Shown piece after piece: positions 1 to 9,408 of a DNA stretch of 64,000 nucleotides. The DNA lies in contig NC_051141.1 of the NCBI RefSeq assembly GCF_014839805.1, positions 19,476,777 through 19,540,776 of the forward strand, in the 5' to 3' direction. Below the pieces are notes generated by a model, which was not told where the DNA came from, did not search any database, and worked only from the letters and a program-made list of their open reading frames with translations. How positions within the stretch are numbered: the first letter of the stretch is position 1; each line of letters starts with the position of its first letter. Origin of the DNA: Manduca sexta (taxonomy: Eukaryota > Arthropoda > Insecta > Lepidoptera > Sphingidae). Both the position numbers and the translations under genes were made by a program.

Positions 1-583
1 CAAACCATCACTGAAGTCGGATAATGTCCACGTTGCACTCTGTCGACTAATTGGGAAGCTTCCTTAGAGCTTTGAGCATAAATACGGTCATTTTGTTTGT
101 TAAAATGTTGCTCAATTGTAAAAATTTTCTCATCCGTAAACAAAATTTTTCTGTGACCTCCCTTTGCGTACCGCTTCAGTAGTTGTTTCGATTTTACCAC
201 CCTATTCTTCTTTAAATTATCAGTTAAGAAATGGCCAGTGCGTCTCTTATAGGCTGCAAGTCCTAAGTCATCTTTTAAAATACGCGACATGGTTCTAGGT
301 GCTATCTTCATTTCCCGAGATAAAATCTTTTGCTTTCGGACAGGATTTCTTCGAATTCTTTCCCTTACTGCTTTGACCACCTTTTTCGTACGAACACTAC
401 GTGGACGGCCAGATCTTTTCTGTCACAAACAGAGGAGGTCTCATTGTACCTATTAATAGCCCGGTACACAAACATTTTACTAATACCAAGTGTATGGAGA
501 GTTTTAAAAATTGCATTTGGCTCCATACCTACTTTGTGTAATGCTATCACAGCGATTCGGTTCTCTTTATCACCCCACACCAT
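1..583 (-). pseudogene. Tc1/mariner-superfamily transposase, N-terminal half, frameshifted
   Basis: Read on the minus strand from an ATG at 583-581. The product starts MVWGDKENRIAVIALHK and continues into a helix-turn-helix that ends near GISKMFVYRAINRY, which would bind the terminal repeats. One base is missing around 416-421, after CDRK. In the next frame the protein continues without a stop to the window edge: a GRPRSVRT basic linker, a second DNA-binding region (RNPVRKQKILSREMKIAPRT) and the catalytic strand with LFTDEK, whose first acidic residue is the codon at 132-134. The other two catalytic residues lie beyond base 1. Apart from the frameshift the 583 bases have no in-frame stop, so the copy is fairly young. 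The architecture fits mariner or maT-like elements; the clade cannot be fixed without the D-D spacing. Confidence 0.85.
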
Positions 584-722
584 TTTAATATCGCAAAATA
601 TTTTACAATGTATTGGCGCCAAAATGAGAAAACACAATGAACAATCGTATAAAAATGACAGATTCGAAATTCAAATGTAATATTTTTTTATAATTAAGTG
701 TAACAGTATTTATGGCCAGACT
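1..722 (-). mobile_element. mariner-type element, right end inside window
   Basis: This is the element carrying the transposase above. Its upstream non-coding part runs from 584 to about 722. Read on the minus strand from the outer end it begins GTCTGGCCATAAATACTG just after a TA, as expected for a mariner terminus next to the TA target. The opposite terminal repeat is outside the window, so the boundary is inferred and may be off by a few bases. Confidence 0.55.
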
Positions 723-1602
723 AAGTATGTTCTATGATAGAGTGATAAGAGTTGTGGACGCTATTGAGATTAATGTCTTATGTTTCAGTTAATAAGTATG
801 TCAATTGTCTGATCAGCAGTGTCAAGGGTCCACATAACCCGATTCTTGCTGGCTTTCCGTTGATATTTATGTAAAATTATAATTAAAATGATTTGCAGAC
901 CATATTAATGTAATTAGTGCCTATATGTTGTGTAGGGTTACTTTCGGAAAAGTTCACTCTTCGCTACTGATCAGGCCGTATTTATAGTTTTTTGAGTACA
1001 TGGTACACAGTTTGTACCGCTTCGTATGTAACGCGTCCCGGTGCCTATTCTTTGGTAGTAAAAAGAAGTCCTCGATTGCAACTATCCTTACTTAAAAATC
1101 TAGCTTACTTTGGCCGTGGCTATAAGTTAAGTGATTTTCACTATTAACAACAAGCATAGATGGATTAGTTAGAGTCATGCAGTGTGTACTTCACAAAGCC
1201 GTATGTATTCATTGTTATCAATTTTTAAAGAGTAAGTAACGTGCTCCAAGAGATTGAACAACACCCGCATTAGACAAGCGTGGTATTCAAAAGGGCATTA
1301 ATTCAAAATCATTTTCTATCACGTATTCACACAACGATCGATGTTAGTAGTTGTTTGCATCGATTCGATGCAAACAACTACTATAATACTCGGTACTGTA
1401 TTAACAATATTGTACATCAATTGTATACAAAAATAATGACTAGGCTCGACTTTTATCTATCTACGTAACTTGTTGGTGAGTCCGAAAATACGTGTGAATC
1501 AAACGTTACATAACTGGTTGAGTTTTATTACGGTTGTAAATGATTGACAGGGCCGCATTTAGGACGCCTTCTGAGGGCTTTGGACCACTGAAAATAATTA
1601 AT
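723..1602. other. unassigned AT-rich stretch
   Basis: No gene or repeat family recognised except the perfect palindrome at 1345-1383. Short open frames here have no recognisable content. Confidence 0.5.
1345..1383. repeat. perfect 39-nt inverted repeat (19-bp arms, 1-nt centre)
   Basis: The left arm 1345-1363 (TAGTAGTTGTTTGCATCGA) is the exact reverse complement of 1365-1383, with one T between them. The symmetry breaks at the next base on each side. No related copy was seen elsewhere in the window. Confidence 0.9.
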
Positions 1603-1795
1603 AAATAAATACTCTTTATTGTAACCATTGTGAAATAGAGAAAAACAAACAAGATTAATACATTTTCTTAAATCTATGGTGTACAATGGGCGGCCTTATC
1701 GCTACAAGCGATCTCTTCCAGGCAACCTTTATATGGAAAGAAACAAAAAGCACAAGTAGACAGCGGTGTACAACAAGAAGAAACAAAAAGAAAGA
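1603..1795 (-). mobile_element. LINE 3' UTR fragment (jockey/CR1-like tail)
   Basis: Read on the minus strand this has the arrangement of a common lepidopteran non-LTR 3' UTR: GTTGCCTGGAAGAGATCGCT, a small stem-loop (ATCGCT-nnn-AGCGAT), the run AAGGCCGCCCATTGTACACC, then ACAATAAAGAG and an A/T-rich tail. No coding part remains, as expected for a 5'-truncated insertion. A diverged relative in the same orientation lies at 46140-46300. The family assignment comes from recalled sequence patterns. Confidence 0.6.
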
Positions 1796-2154
1796 AAATA
1801 ATAAATAAATCCTAATACTTATATAAAATATGAAAATATACTAATAATTAATAAATTAAAATGGTGTTATTTTGAACTATGTTTTGTTTTATTAATGATA
1901 AACTAATTTTTACATTGCCTTAATATCTTTGAATAAGTGGTATTTCATGCATAGATTATATATGTATAACCATAAATTAAAAAAACATCAATAGAAATTA
2001 TAATATATGTATTTAAAACTCAGTAATGCGTAAAAGACGTGCAAATGTCGAACGTGATGTTAATATGACACATTTTTAAAATAATTCGAAACGATAAAAA
2101 AATTCAGTCAATTGTCATCGCTAAACAAAGTAAACCTATCTACTTTAAAAACAA

Positions 2155-2293
2155 CTATAGGAACCCATGCCCCTCGTAAGATAACCCAAGTCCGCTCCGT
2201 TTTAGAACAATAAGCCAGTTCGTGGCCGCTACGACGGTTAAACAACGCATAAGTTCACTTTCACCGGAGGTCGGCGGGTCGTCACGTCGCGCA
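2155..2293 (-). other. candidate exon X1 (coding-like, unassigned)
   Basis: On the minus strand an acceptor-like TATAATCAG is followed by one base and then 45 open codons, starting ARRDDPPTSGESELMRC and ending at TAG (2157-2155). Its beginning resembles segment X2 at 3572-3676: both have D/E-PPTS, two residues, then SE-(L/V)-(M/L)-R and a hydrophobic run, and both follow AG plus one base, so the phase agrees. No donor of good quality was seen inside it, so if real it would be terminal or degenerate. The local GC content is higher than in the neighbours. Chance similarity is not excluded. Confidence 0.25.
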
Positions 2294-2476
2294 CTGATTA
2301 TAAACATCTAAACGTAGGGCCCACGACACACGAACTTTAGCATAGAGTCCGTCAGTGGCTGCTTTTGTCCAGTACGAAGATGTATAGTACCAAATTATAC
2401 TTTTCCTTTCTTTTTTATTAATATTATATGGACGCCGCGAAGATTACTTTTAGGGAGGTGCATCTGTATAAATCTA

Positions 2477-2764
2477 TCTATATATATAAAAATGAATCCC
2501 TATTTCCCTTGGTCACGCCATCACGCGTGAACGGCTGGACCGATTTCACTATTTTTTTTTGTTGTGTTTGTTATTATCAGGAGAAGGTTCTTATGAATGA
2601 AAAAATATCAAAAAATTGCGCAGAAAATTATAAAATTTAAGAAAACTTAACGAAAATATTAATTTTATATGACTGTCAATTGTTTGAAATAACTGTCAAC
2701 GATTGACAGAATGCGTGCTGCAAATTCATAGTTAAGACGGGACAACTTCTGTCGGGTCAACTAG
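2477..2764 (+). mobile_element. non-autonomous Helitron, family A (copy 1)
   Basis: It begins TCTATATATATAAAAATG after an A and ends GTCGGGTCAACTAG before a T, matching the Helitron rule (TC...CTAG inserted in A|T, no target duplication). The internal sequence (CACGCGTGAACGGCTGGACC, and GACTGTCAATTG near the end) is shared with copies at 29792, 36732 and 49424. Short open frames inside are shared only because the DNA is shared. Confidence 0.85.
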
Positions 2765-3571
2765 TAATTACATAATATTATTATATTTATTTATTTTTTT
2801 CAAATAAAAATCTCGCGGGTAATTACTAAACCATAATAAAACCTCTGTGGTCGATTGTTCCTATTGGCATTCAGTTATTTTTATTGTGATTTGCTAAGGA
2901 CAGGGGGGTGCGCTTGCACCCCCTCGCACCTCCGTCCCGGTGCCCATGTATTATTATAAACAACATATATGCATATCTTAAGTATAGTATGCTCCACAAA
3001 ACTGTCTGTTTAAACCTATGAGGCTCTTAAACATATTAAACTAAAACTTTGATAATGCATTATGCCTTACATATATTATTAATACTTTTATATATAATTA
3101 AACTTTGTCAAGTAAATATTCCTAATAATTTTCGCAAACTTAGTGTATTTTTGTTCATTCCTAATATTCTGTCTCCGTATATCTGGAGATACGATCTAGG
3201 TTTTTTATTCTAGATAATAATTATTCGCAAAAAAAATTGTTAGCCGAAATCATTATTTAAATAGTTTTTATTTACGGCTTGGCTTGTAAGAGATTTTCGA
3301 TACAAAGTTTAGATTTTGTACTTTTCTGGAGTTATAAGTATCATGTATGGTAATACTGACCTTGGCTTGTTTGTGTAGTAAAACCTCTTGTTTTAATATA
3401 ATTTAAAAATTAAAAACATAAATGTCTTATGTCAACTCGTGTAAAACAAGTGCTCAATGATAAAAAAAAAAACATTCTCCGAATTTATCCGTATTTTTCG
3501 TTTCACGTATAGTATTTCATTATTTTTACTACAGTTTGTATGCTTAATTAGTAGATCAAACGTTTACTTAC
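2765..3571. other. unassigned AT-rich stretch
   Basis: No repeat family recognised. A GC-rich hairpin lies at about 2901-2924, with G-run and C-run arms around GTGC-GCTT-GCAC. The rest is low-GC sequence without coding signal. Confidence 0.45.
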
Positions 3572-3676
3572 AGACAAACAAACATCACTAACTTTCGATT
3601 AGTGATAGCAACTAAGATATTACGTAATACTTCAGAGGGAAGTGAGGTCGGCGGTTCGTCGGGAGTCGGTCCTGCA
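3572..3676 (-). other. candidate exon X2 (105 nt, both splice sites present)
   Basis: On the minus strand, TTAATTACTTACAG precedes the segment and GTAAGTAAAC follows it, both good splice consensus. Between them the frame is open: AGPTPDEPPTSLPSEVLRN, then a hydrophobic stretch (ILVAI), then TNRKLVMFVC. The exon would start by completing a codon with one base and end with two bases of the next, a phase-symmetric cassette. It resembles X1 at 2155-2293. No protein family is recognised. On the plus strand the acceptor region also contains CACT|GTAAGT, so the strand is not certain. Confidence 0.3.
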
Positions 3677-3918
3677 CTGTAAGTAATTAAGTATATACAA
3701 GTGACACACCTCATATATAATTTCATACAGATGCGGCAGAAATGATTAATCATAATTTTTAGTATATAAATAAACGCTGTTATGTGCAAACATTTTATCT
3801 ATTGAAGCCATACGTTTATGAGTTATATATATACTAGCGACCCGCCCCGGCTTCGTACGGGTGCAATGCTGATACTAAATACACTACAGAAAAACTGTGA
3901 ACGTTGTATATAAAAACA

Positions 3919-5059
3919 CTAGCTTTTGCCCGCGGCTCCGCCCGCGTTATGAAGTTTTTCGGGCTAAAGTTTTCCGTTATAAAAGTCACGCTATATATTT
4001 TCCCGGGAGCCTATGTTCTTCCCAGGGTCTCAAACTGTCTCCATACCAAATTTTATCCTAATACGTTGGGTAGTTTTTGAGTTAAACCCGTTCAGGCAGA
4101 CAGATGTAGCGGGGGACTTTGTTTTATAATATATTTTTGTAGAACTTTTAAGAGGAACAATCCCGTCATACATCATTGTTGCATAACTTTAACCGTTTAC
4201 GCAGCGCACGCAACAGAAGCTCTCAAAACTAATACATTTTCCCCGTTTTTGCAACATGTTTCATTACTGCTCCCCTCCTATTGGTCGTAGCGTGATGATA
4301 TATAGCTTATAGGACTTCAGGAACAAAGAGCTATCCAACACAAATATATTTTTTCAGTTCGAACCGATAGTTCCTGAGATTAGCCATTACTGCTCCGCTC
4401 CTATTAAGTATAGCGTGATAATATATAGCCTATAGCACTCCACGAACAAAGGGCTATCCAAGACAAAAATAAATTTTCAGTTCGAACCGGTAGTTCCTGA
4501 GATTAGCCATTACTGCTCCGCTCCTATTAGGTACAGCGTGATGATATATAGCCTATAGCACTCCACGAACAAAGAGCTATCTAACACAAAAATATTTTTT
4601 CAGTTCGAACCGGTAGTTCCTGAGATTAGCCATTACTGCTCAGCTTCTATTGGGTATAGCGTGATGATATATAGCCTATAGCACTCCGCAAACAAAGGGC
4701 TATCCAACACAAAAAGAATTTTTCAATTCGAACGGGTAGTTCCTGAGATTAGCCATTACTGCTCCGCTGCTATTGGGTATAGCGTGATGATATATAGCCT
4801 ATAGCACTCCGCGAACAAAGGGCTATCCAACACAAAAAGAATTTTTCAATTCGAACGGGTAGTTCCTGAGATTAGCCATTACTGCTCCGCTCCTATTGGG
4901 TATAGCGTGATGATATATAGCCTATAGCACTCCACGAATAAAGGGCTATCCTACACAAAAAGAATTTTTCAGTTTGGACCGGTAGTTCCTGAGATTAGCG
5001 CGTTCAAACAAACAAACAAAGAAACAAACAAACTCTTCAGCTTTATATAATAGTATAGA
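3919..5059 (-). mobile_element. Helitron family D (MINE-like), inserted in family C
   Basis: On the minus strand it begins TCTATACTATTATATAAAGC at 5059 and ends GGGCAAAAGCTAG at 3919, with host A before and host T after. It carries a (CAAA)n microsatellite (about 5008-5033) next to the tandem array 4263-5000, then the CGGGCGGAGCCGCGGGC terminal region at 3925-3950. This layout resembles microsatellite-associated Helitrons described from moths. The 1141-bp length is large for a non-autonomous copy because of the array. No Rep/helicase coding is present, so it would have moved with trans-acting protein. Confidence 0.85.
4263..5000 (-). repeat. tandem array, six units of exactly 123 bp
   Basis: Units start at 4263, 4386, 4509, 4632, 4755 and 4878, each with ATTACTGCTC. 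Within a unit, read on the plus strand, are AGCGTGATGATATATAGC, CAAAGGGCTATCC, TTCGAAC and TAGTTCCTGAGATTAGC. No unit has gained or lost net length, and differences are point changes. The last unit runs into the element's normal microsatellite and 5' end. Unit 1 is the most diverged. Confidence 0.92.
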
Positions 5060-5209
5060 TAGCGGCCCGCTCTGGCTTCGCACGGGTATAACGGAAATAA
5101 CATAACAAAATAACAGTATTTCTCCACTATTTATTGGATGTTATTATACATATAAACCTTTCTCTTGAATCACTCTATCTTTTTGACTTTGTTTTATACT
5201 ATGCAGTGA

Positions 5210-6081
5210 TGCTAACCAAAAATAAATAAAGGAAAATAATAATTGATAAGTATTTATATAAAAGAGTTCACAAAGCTTTTATTTTTGATTATTGACTGTA
5301 ACATGAAAATATCATTTGCTATAAGTAAGTTGTATTCTTACACAGTACTTCAAGATGTTTTCTTTAACGATTAAAGCAAACGATGATTATTGATAAACAA
5401 TACTATAATAACTTCAAAACATTAGGTATATCCGAGACATTCATTTCTTAGAAACTCCGTAATTTATTACTTTGGTCGACCGCCAAGCTCATCAATACAT
5501 CATGCTCGATACATTTTAACGAAAATATTACTAAATGGAAAGGTCCTACGTAAATACTTCTCACCAGGAAGACTCTATGCGATAAGACACTTCCCAGAAA
5601 CTTAAGTGAAAATGAAATACAACGCCTAGCATGTAAGTGTTAGAATTAAACAAATTAAACGAGGAAAGTGAACATTCTGCCGTGAATATGGAATCAAGGA
5701 GCGCTGATTTATGCAAATCCTTCGTGGTGGGTCTTTTGGAATTCGTCTGAAGTTACCGATCTGTCTTATTTTATAAGCAACAGCGGGAACTGTGGTTTTG
5801 CTGTTTGAAGAACTTTATCTCTATTCATCTTCAGCGTCTGTTCTATTGCGGTTTGAAAAACATAATATTCATAATGATTAGCCTTATTAATATTAGGTAC
5901 AGAATGTACTACGTCTCACCTAAGGTTTCCAGGGTGAGATGTTGGAAGCGACCTGAGCACACCATGATAGCGTAAGATGCTCAGTCTAGTATTTTATATT
6001 TTTAAATGTATTATACATGAACATGCTTACAAAACCACTGTCTTCGTCTCGTTCCTCTTAAATACAAACAAAACAAAAACA
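5210..6081. other. unassigned stretch
   Basis: No gene or repeat family recognised. A plus-strand open run near 5570-5635 is followed by CAT|GTAAGT but is too short to call an exon. Confidence 0.45.
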
Positions 6082-6329
6082 CATCACGCAAATTTATCCC
6101 TAAAGGGGTTTGCGGAGGCGCAACCAGGGCACCCACTTTTCGGCAAATAAGTTCCGTCCCATGATGTGATAGGAGACTATCCTATCGCCATATCGGGTAC
6201 AAATTCTAGACACCGAGCTGATACTGAGCAGAAAGACCCATATACTATGCCCGACCCGGGATTCGAACCTAGGACCTCAGAGAACTGCCGTACCCCGCAT
6301 GAAGTCTACCTACGCCACCGAGGCAGTCA
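6082..6329 (-). mobile_element. tRNA-derived SINE, family B
   Basis: On the minus strand the head reads TGACTGCCTCGGTGGCGTAG (A-box region), then GGTTCGAATCCCGGGTCGGG (B box), so RNA polymerase III promoter elements are present. The body follows (TTTGTACCCGATATGGCG) and ends with the CACCCACTTTTCGGC- and CGCAACCAGGGC-type tail near 6082. The length is close to full. Confidence 0.85.
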
Positions 6330-7530
6330 GACTTCTTAAATAAATAAATTATATTAGTGTAGCACATTTTAGTAAACAAGCCATATTCGGAAAATTACAT
6401 AACATTTTCTGTCGAAGATGCCTGCGATGCAAACACGCAAATGAGAGGTCACTTCACCTACTGTCGCTGATCTTACAATTTGAATTGCGGTCAACACGCA
6501 ACGATTGAAGATTTGGGCTCTTAGGCCACTTCTATTAGTTCCAAGAATAACTTAGAGGTCAATGGGAACTGACAAATATGGAATACTATGCAATATTTAA
6601 CATGGTCGAAATATTTTGATTGCAAAAATGTGAGAATATGGTTATCTGAAAGTTTCTTAATAGTAATTGCAGAAACCTTTGAACGGATTTAAAAGTTGAC
6701 ATACAGTTTGGTCTGGAAATATCTACGTGTCATCAATATTTTTATTCCAATCCTGGAATCAAAATAAATATTTGCGACGTTTTTGAAATCACTGAGTTTT
6801 ACTTTAAATTTGACACACGCTTCACTAATTTAATAAATTAGCATCACTTAACTTTATGGATGAAATATTAAGTGCGTTTGCAATTTTATGTCTTGTGCCT
6901 ACGCTTTATTGTTCCTTTTCCTCTGCAAAACAAAATAACGAACTAAATTTAATTCGAGTTGATTAGTACTCAAAGGATTAACCTCAAAGAAAAATTGTTT
7001 TGGGAAATGTGGATTTAATTATCAAAAGAATTTAAGAGACATACAAAACTCCAACAAAAGAATATATTTCTATTCAACATGTTTTACAACGGGAATATTC
7101 GCGTGATTACCCCTCCGCCTTCCTTCCAACCATCCTTCTTTATGCTTGAATAGGCAAGGTATGCCGAGGCTTTAATCCTTGCATTTACGTACAACAGATG
7201 TTATTCGATATTGTACGCATAATTTCTTGCTTAGTGAATAAGAGTTACAAAATAAGTATACATATTAAATTAAATACCTAGGTTTCGTTAACAGCCCCGC
7301 TTGATTATTGATACCTAAATATCCCATTTTCCAATTAAATAATCCTATAATAGAATACAGAGCTTGATCCGTTTGCTTACTTACTTACATGCAAATGCGT
7401 TCAGTTTTTTCTTTACAGGGGCACGGCACAGTGACCCCATTACTGATGAAGCGATGTCGGTTCCAAATAGCGTGTCGCCTGAAGAAAGCTGATGATTATT
7501 CCTTGCCAGTCGACTCAATGGCTTCCAGAA
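6330..7530. other. unassigned AT-rich stretch
   Basis: No gene or known repeat recognised. The open frame from 7389 to 7655 has no coherent content and overlaps LINE-derived DNA at its end. Confidence 0.45.
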
Positions 7531-7562
7531 CAAGGGTCACTATGGCGTGTTTTACACCTTGG
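7531..7562 (-). repeat. repeat D, small fragment
   Basis: CAAGGGTCACTATGGCGTG and TTTTACACCTTG match the repeat D segment seen at 45233-45265 on the same strand. It is too short to define ends. Confidence 0.4.
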
Positions 7563-7611
7563 GTAAGGTCGCCATCCAGGTTGCAAATATCCTGCGATTA
7601 CCAAAAGGAGG

Positions 7612-7809
7612 CAGTAAAGCGAAAGTTATGGTGTTTGAAAGGGACGATAGCATGACAGAATGCAATATTATACTATGAGAGGCTACAGCAAGTAAGCGAG
7701 TTTGTATATCTGGGTTATGTTTTCACTAGTGATGGTAGCTATGATAGTGATACAGATAGACGAGTGAGTGCAGGGAATCGGGTGAATGGGGCGCTGCACA
7801 CCTTTGTCA
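7612..7809 (+). pseudogene. RTE-type LINE, post-RT coding fragment
   Basis: The translation gives KVMVFERDDSMTECNI and then, after a stop and a frame change near 7675, QQVSEFVYLGYVFTSDGSY, DSDTDRRVSAGNRVNGALH. This YLG..FTSDG...DI.RR...G..VNGAL pattern is typical downstream of the reverse transcriptase in RTE-clade LINEs of insects. Only about 65 residues remain and the frame is broken, so it is dead. The other RTE piece in the window, at 15320, covers the C-terminus. Confidence 0.75.
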
Positions 7810-7954
7810 TACTATGTATGTATCTATGTATCAAATTCTTTGCTAATTTAGCTGCTTAAATATAAGGTTTATTTTTCTTTATAGCTCATAAGATAATTAG
7901 TTCTTTTATATTTTCGCCTCTACTAAATAAAGTTGTAATAGTAAAACAGGGCCG

Positions 7955-8075
7955 GATCTGAGAGGCGTGGCTCTACACAATGGGCTCTTGTGAAACGCTT
8001 CATTACGACCGTCTTGAGAAATTCGTTTGATTCGGACGAGAGATCCACCTACTAGTACTTACTTGTGATACTTGA
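7955..8075 (+). repeat. interspersed repeat F, copy 1
   Basis: It shares GAGGCGTGGCTCTAC, CACAATGGGCTCTTGTGAAA, the CTTCATTACGACC region and CGGACGAGAGATCCACC with copy 2 at 8929-9010 in the same orientation. I recognise the motif set as common in Lepidoptera but cannot classify it. Confidence 0.5.
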
Positions 8076-8087
8076 TAGGTATTGGAA

Positions 8088-8560
8088 TTTGGTGGTGGTA
8101 GGGTATATTTTATATCCGCCTGGTACTAGAGACTTTCCCGCCCTCACACCCACCACTACAACTCCTGTAAGCCAGGATCAGCAGTGGCACGCATTTTATG
8201 ACACCGAGCAGTGAAGCTCGGCGAGTCTCAGGGAAAACTAATATGTCATTATCCCGCAACGAAATTAATCAAATAGAAAGATAGGGAGGAGTTGGAAATA
8301 TTAATTGTCCACTTCCCTCCAGAGTAATGCGGGTGACAAAATCATGATGTACTACGCCCGGTAGCGACCAGTGTACAGAAACCCGTCATAGTGGCCCATG
8401 TAAATGTGTCGCGTTCCAGGATCACTGTGTATATCCGGTTCAGGCCGGCATAATTATATCGACTGCTGAGGAGTAATTATCTCTCGTCAGTTGTCATAAT
8501 ATTGGACCCTACTCAAAGTACCATTAGTTGGAGTGGAGTCACTTTGCAGCGCTCTTAAAA
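8088..8560 (+). repeat. interspersed repeat D, copy split by repeat E
   Basis: The left part has GGTGGTAGGGTATATTTTAT and ATCCGCCTGG. The right part, from 8355, has CCGTCATAGTGGCCCATGTA, GTGTCGCGTTCC, TGTGTATATCCGGTT, CAGGCCGGCATAATTAT and CTCTCGTCAGT. Between them lies repeat E (8129-8348). Other D copies lie at 10430, 13785, 23455, 43255, 45221 and 45772. Confidence 0.65.
8129..8348 (+). repeat. interspersed repeat E inserted in repeat D
   Basis: It carries CCCGCCCTCACACCCACCAC, GCCAGGATCAGCAGTGGCAC, GCATTTTATGACACCGAGC and GCTCGGCGAGTCTC. The hexamer GTACTA occurs at both borders (8123-8128 and 8349-8354), as for a target-site duplication, and the D sequence resumes on the far side. An inverted E copy lies at 8772-8868 and another at 27308-27400. 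Confidence 0.6.
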
Positions 8561-8771
8561 AAACAAATCTAACCGCTCAAATGACCCTTCAATTTACCTG
8601 GTATGCTTTACATTTGGCTTTTTCAGTTGTAAATGTCTCTTTAATTAAGAATGAAAAATGCCTTTTGTAGTTCGTTATTTTGTTCCTTGCTAAAGGAAAG
8701 TGGAAAAATATATTTCCAAGTCCTTTCTATGTTTTATTTGATTTATTTCGTTGCGGTTAAGAGTAATTAGT

Positions 8772-8868
8772 GCTCTCAGAGACTCGGCGAGCTTCACCAC
8801 TCGGTGTCGTAAAATGCGTGGCACTGATCCTGGCTTACAGTTGTAGTGATGGACATGACAACATAGTA
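8772..8868 (-). repeat. interspersed repeat E, inverted partial copy
   Basis: GAGACTCGGCGAGCTTCACC, GGTGTCGTAAAATGCGTGGC and ACTGATCCTGGCTTACAG are the reverse complement of repeat E at 8129. The two copies face opposite directions about 520 bp apart. Confidence 0.65.
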
Positions 8869-8928
8869 GGTACTTATAATGCTTATTTGCTAGCGTTCGT
8901 CGCTACCGGGTAAAAATACCACAAAAAG

Positions 8929-9010
8929 GCGTGGCTCTATGCACAATGAGCTCTTGTGAAATGCTTCATATTGAGAAATGCGTTTCGGACGAGACATCCA
9001 CCAACTATAC
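8929..9010 (+). repeat. interspersed repeat F, copy 2
   Basis: GGCGTGGCTCTATGCACAAT, GAGCTCTTGTGAAATGCTTC and TTTCGGACGAGACATCCACC match copy 1 at 7955. Open frames crossing it on either strand are not supported as genes. Confidence 0.5.
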
Positions 9011-9375
9011 TTACTTGTACCAAATATTGTCAACAAATCTAACAGCCCAAATAATCCCCTTTCTATTTTATCCGCTGTGCTTTCCATCTGGGTTTTTGTA
9101 CCAATTTAGGTAGGTACCATTTTATTTTAGTTTCAACGTCATCTAGCGGTTGCCCGTTTAGGTATGTTTCGGCAAGGAGGTTTCACGTAATTCGAGCCAT
9201 TTGTACTACAAATTGTAATGGTAATTTCAGAATTGCGGACGTTTGAAGTAAGAAGGGGTCGCTAGTTGTTGTGCTGACAGTTATCATTCTTTATATGCCT
9301 CATTTTATTTTACAGTTTATATAACCATTGTGTTTTATGTTGGAAATAGGACTCTAAATGTCAGCTTGGCAGTCG

Positions 9376-9408
9376 TATCGCGTACGTACTACGCCACCAA
9401 GGTAGTCA
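9376..9408 (-). repeat. SINE family B head fragment
   Basis: GTACTACGCCACCAAGGTAG is the reverse complement of the SINE B head (CTACCTTGGTGGCGTAG). Only this end remains. Confidence 0.5.

Larger units (their letters stand above)
3834..5209 (-). mobile_element. Helitron family C, interrupted copy
   Basis: Read on the minus strand it starts TCACTGCATAG after an A (5209) and ends GGGGCGGGTCGCTAG before a T (3834). It is split into 5060-5209 and 3834-3918 by the Helitron at 3919-5059. The uninterrupted relative is 38243-38546. The 3' part contains two similar ends: an inner CCGTGCGAAGCCAGAG-type hairpin followed by GGCCGCTA, and an outer CCGTACGAAGCCGGGG followed by CGCTAG. Confidence 0.8.

Noticed and set aside
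2428..2640. Frame with YKNESLFPLVTPSRVNG shared with 29883-30107 and 36896-37099
   Set aside because: The shared peptide is the translation of the Helitron A 5' region; ends and stops vary and there is no helicase or Rep motif.
4263..5000. CRISPR-like array
   Set aside because: Units are contiguous 123-bp repeats without spacers, inside a eukaryotic Helitron.
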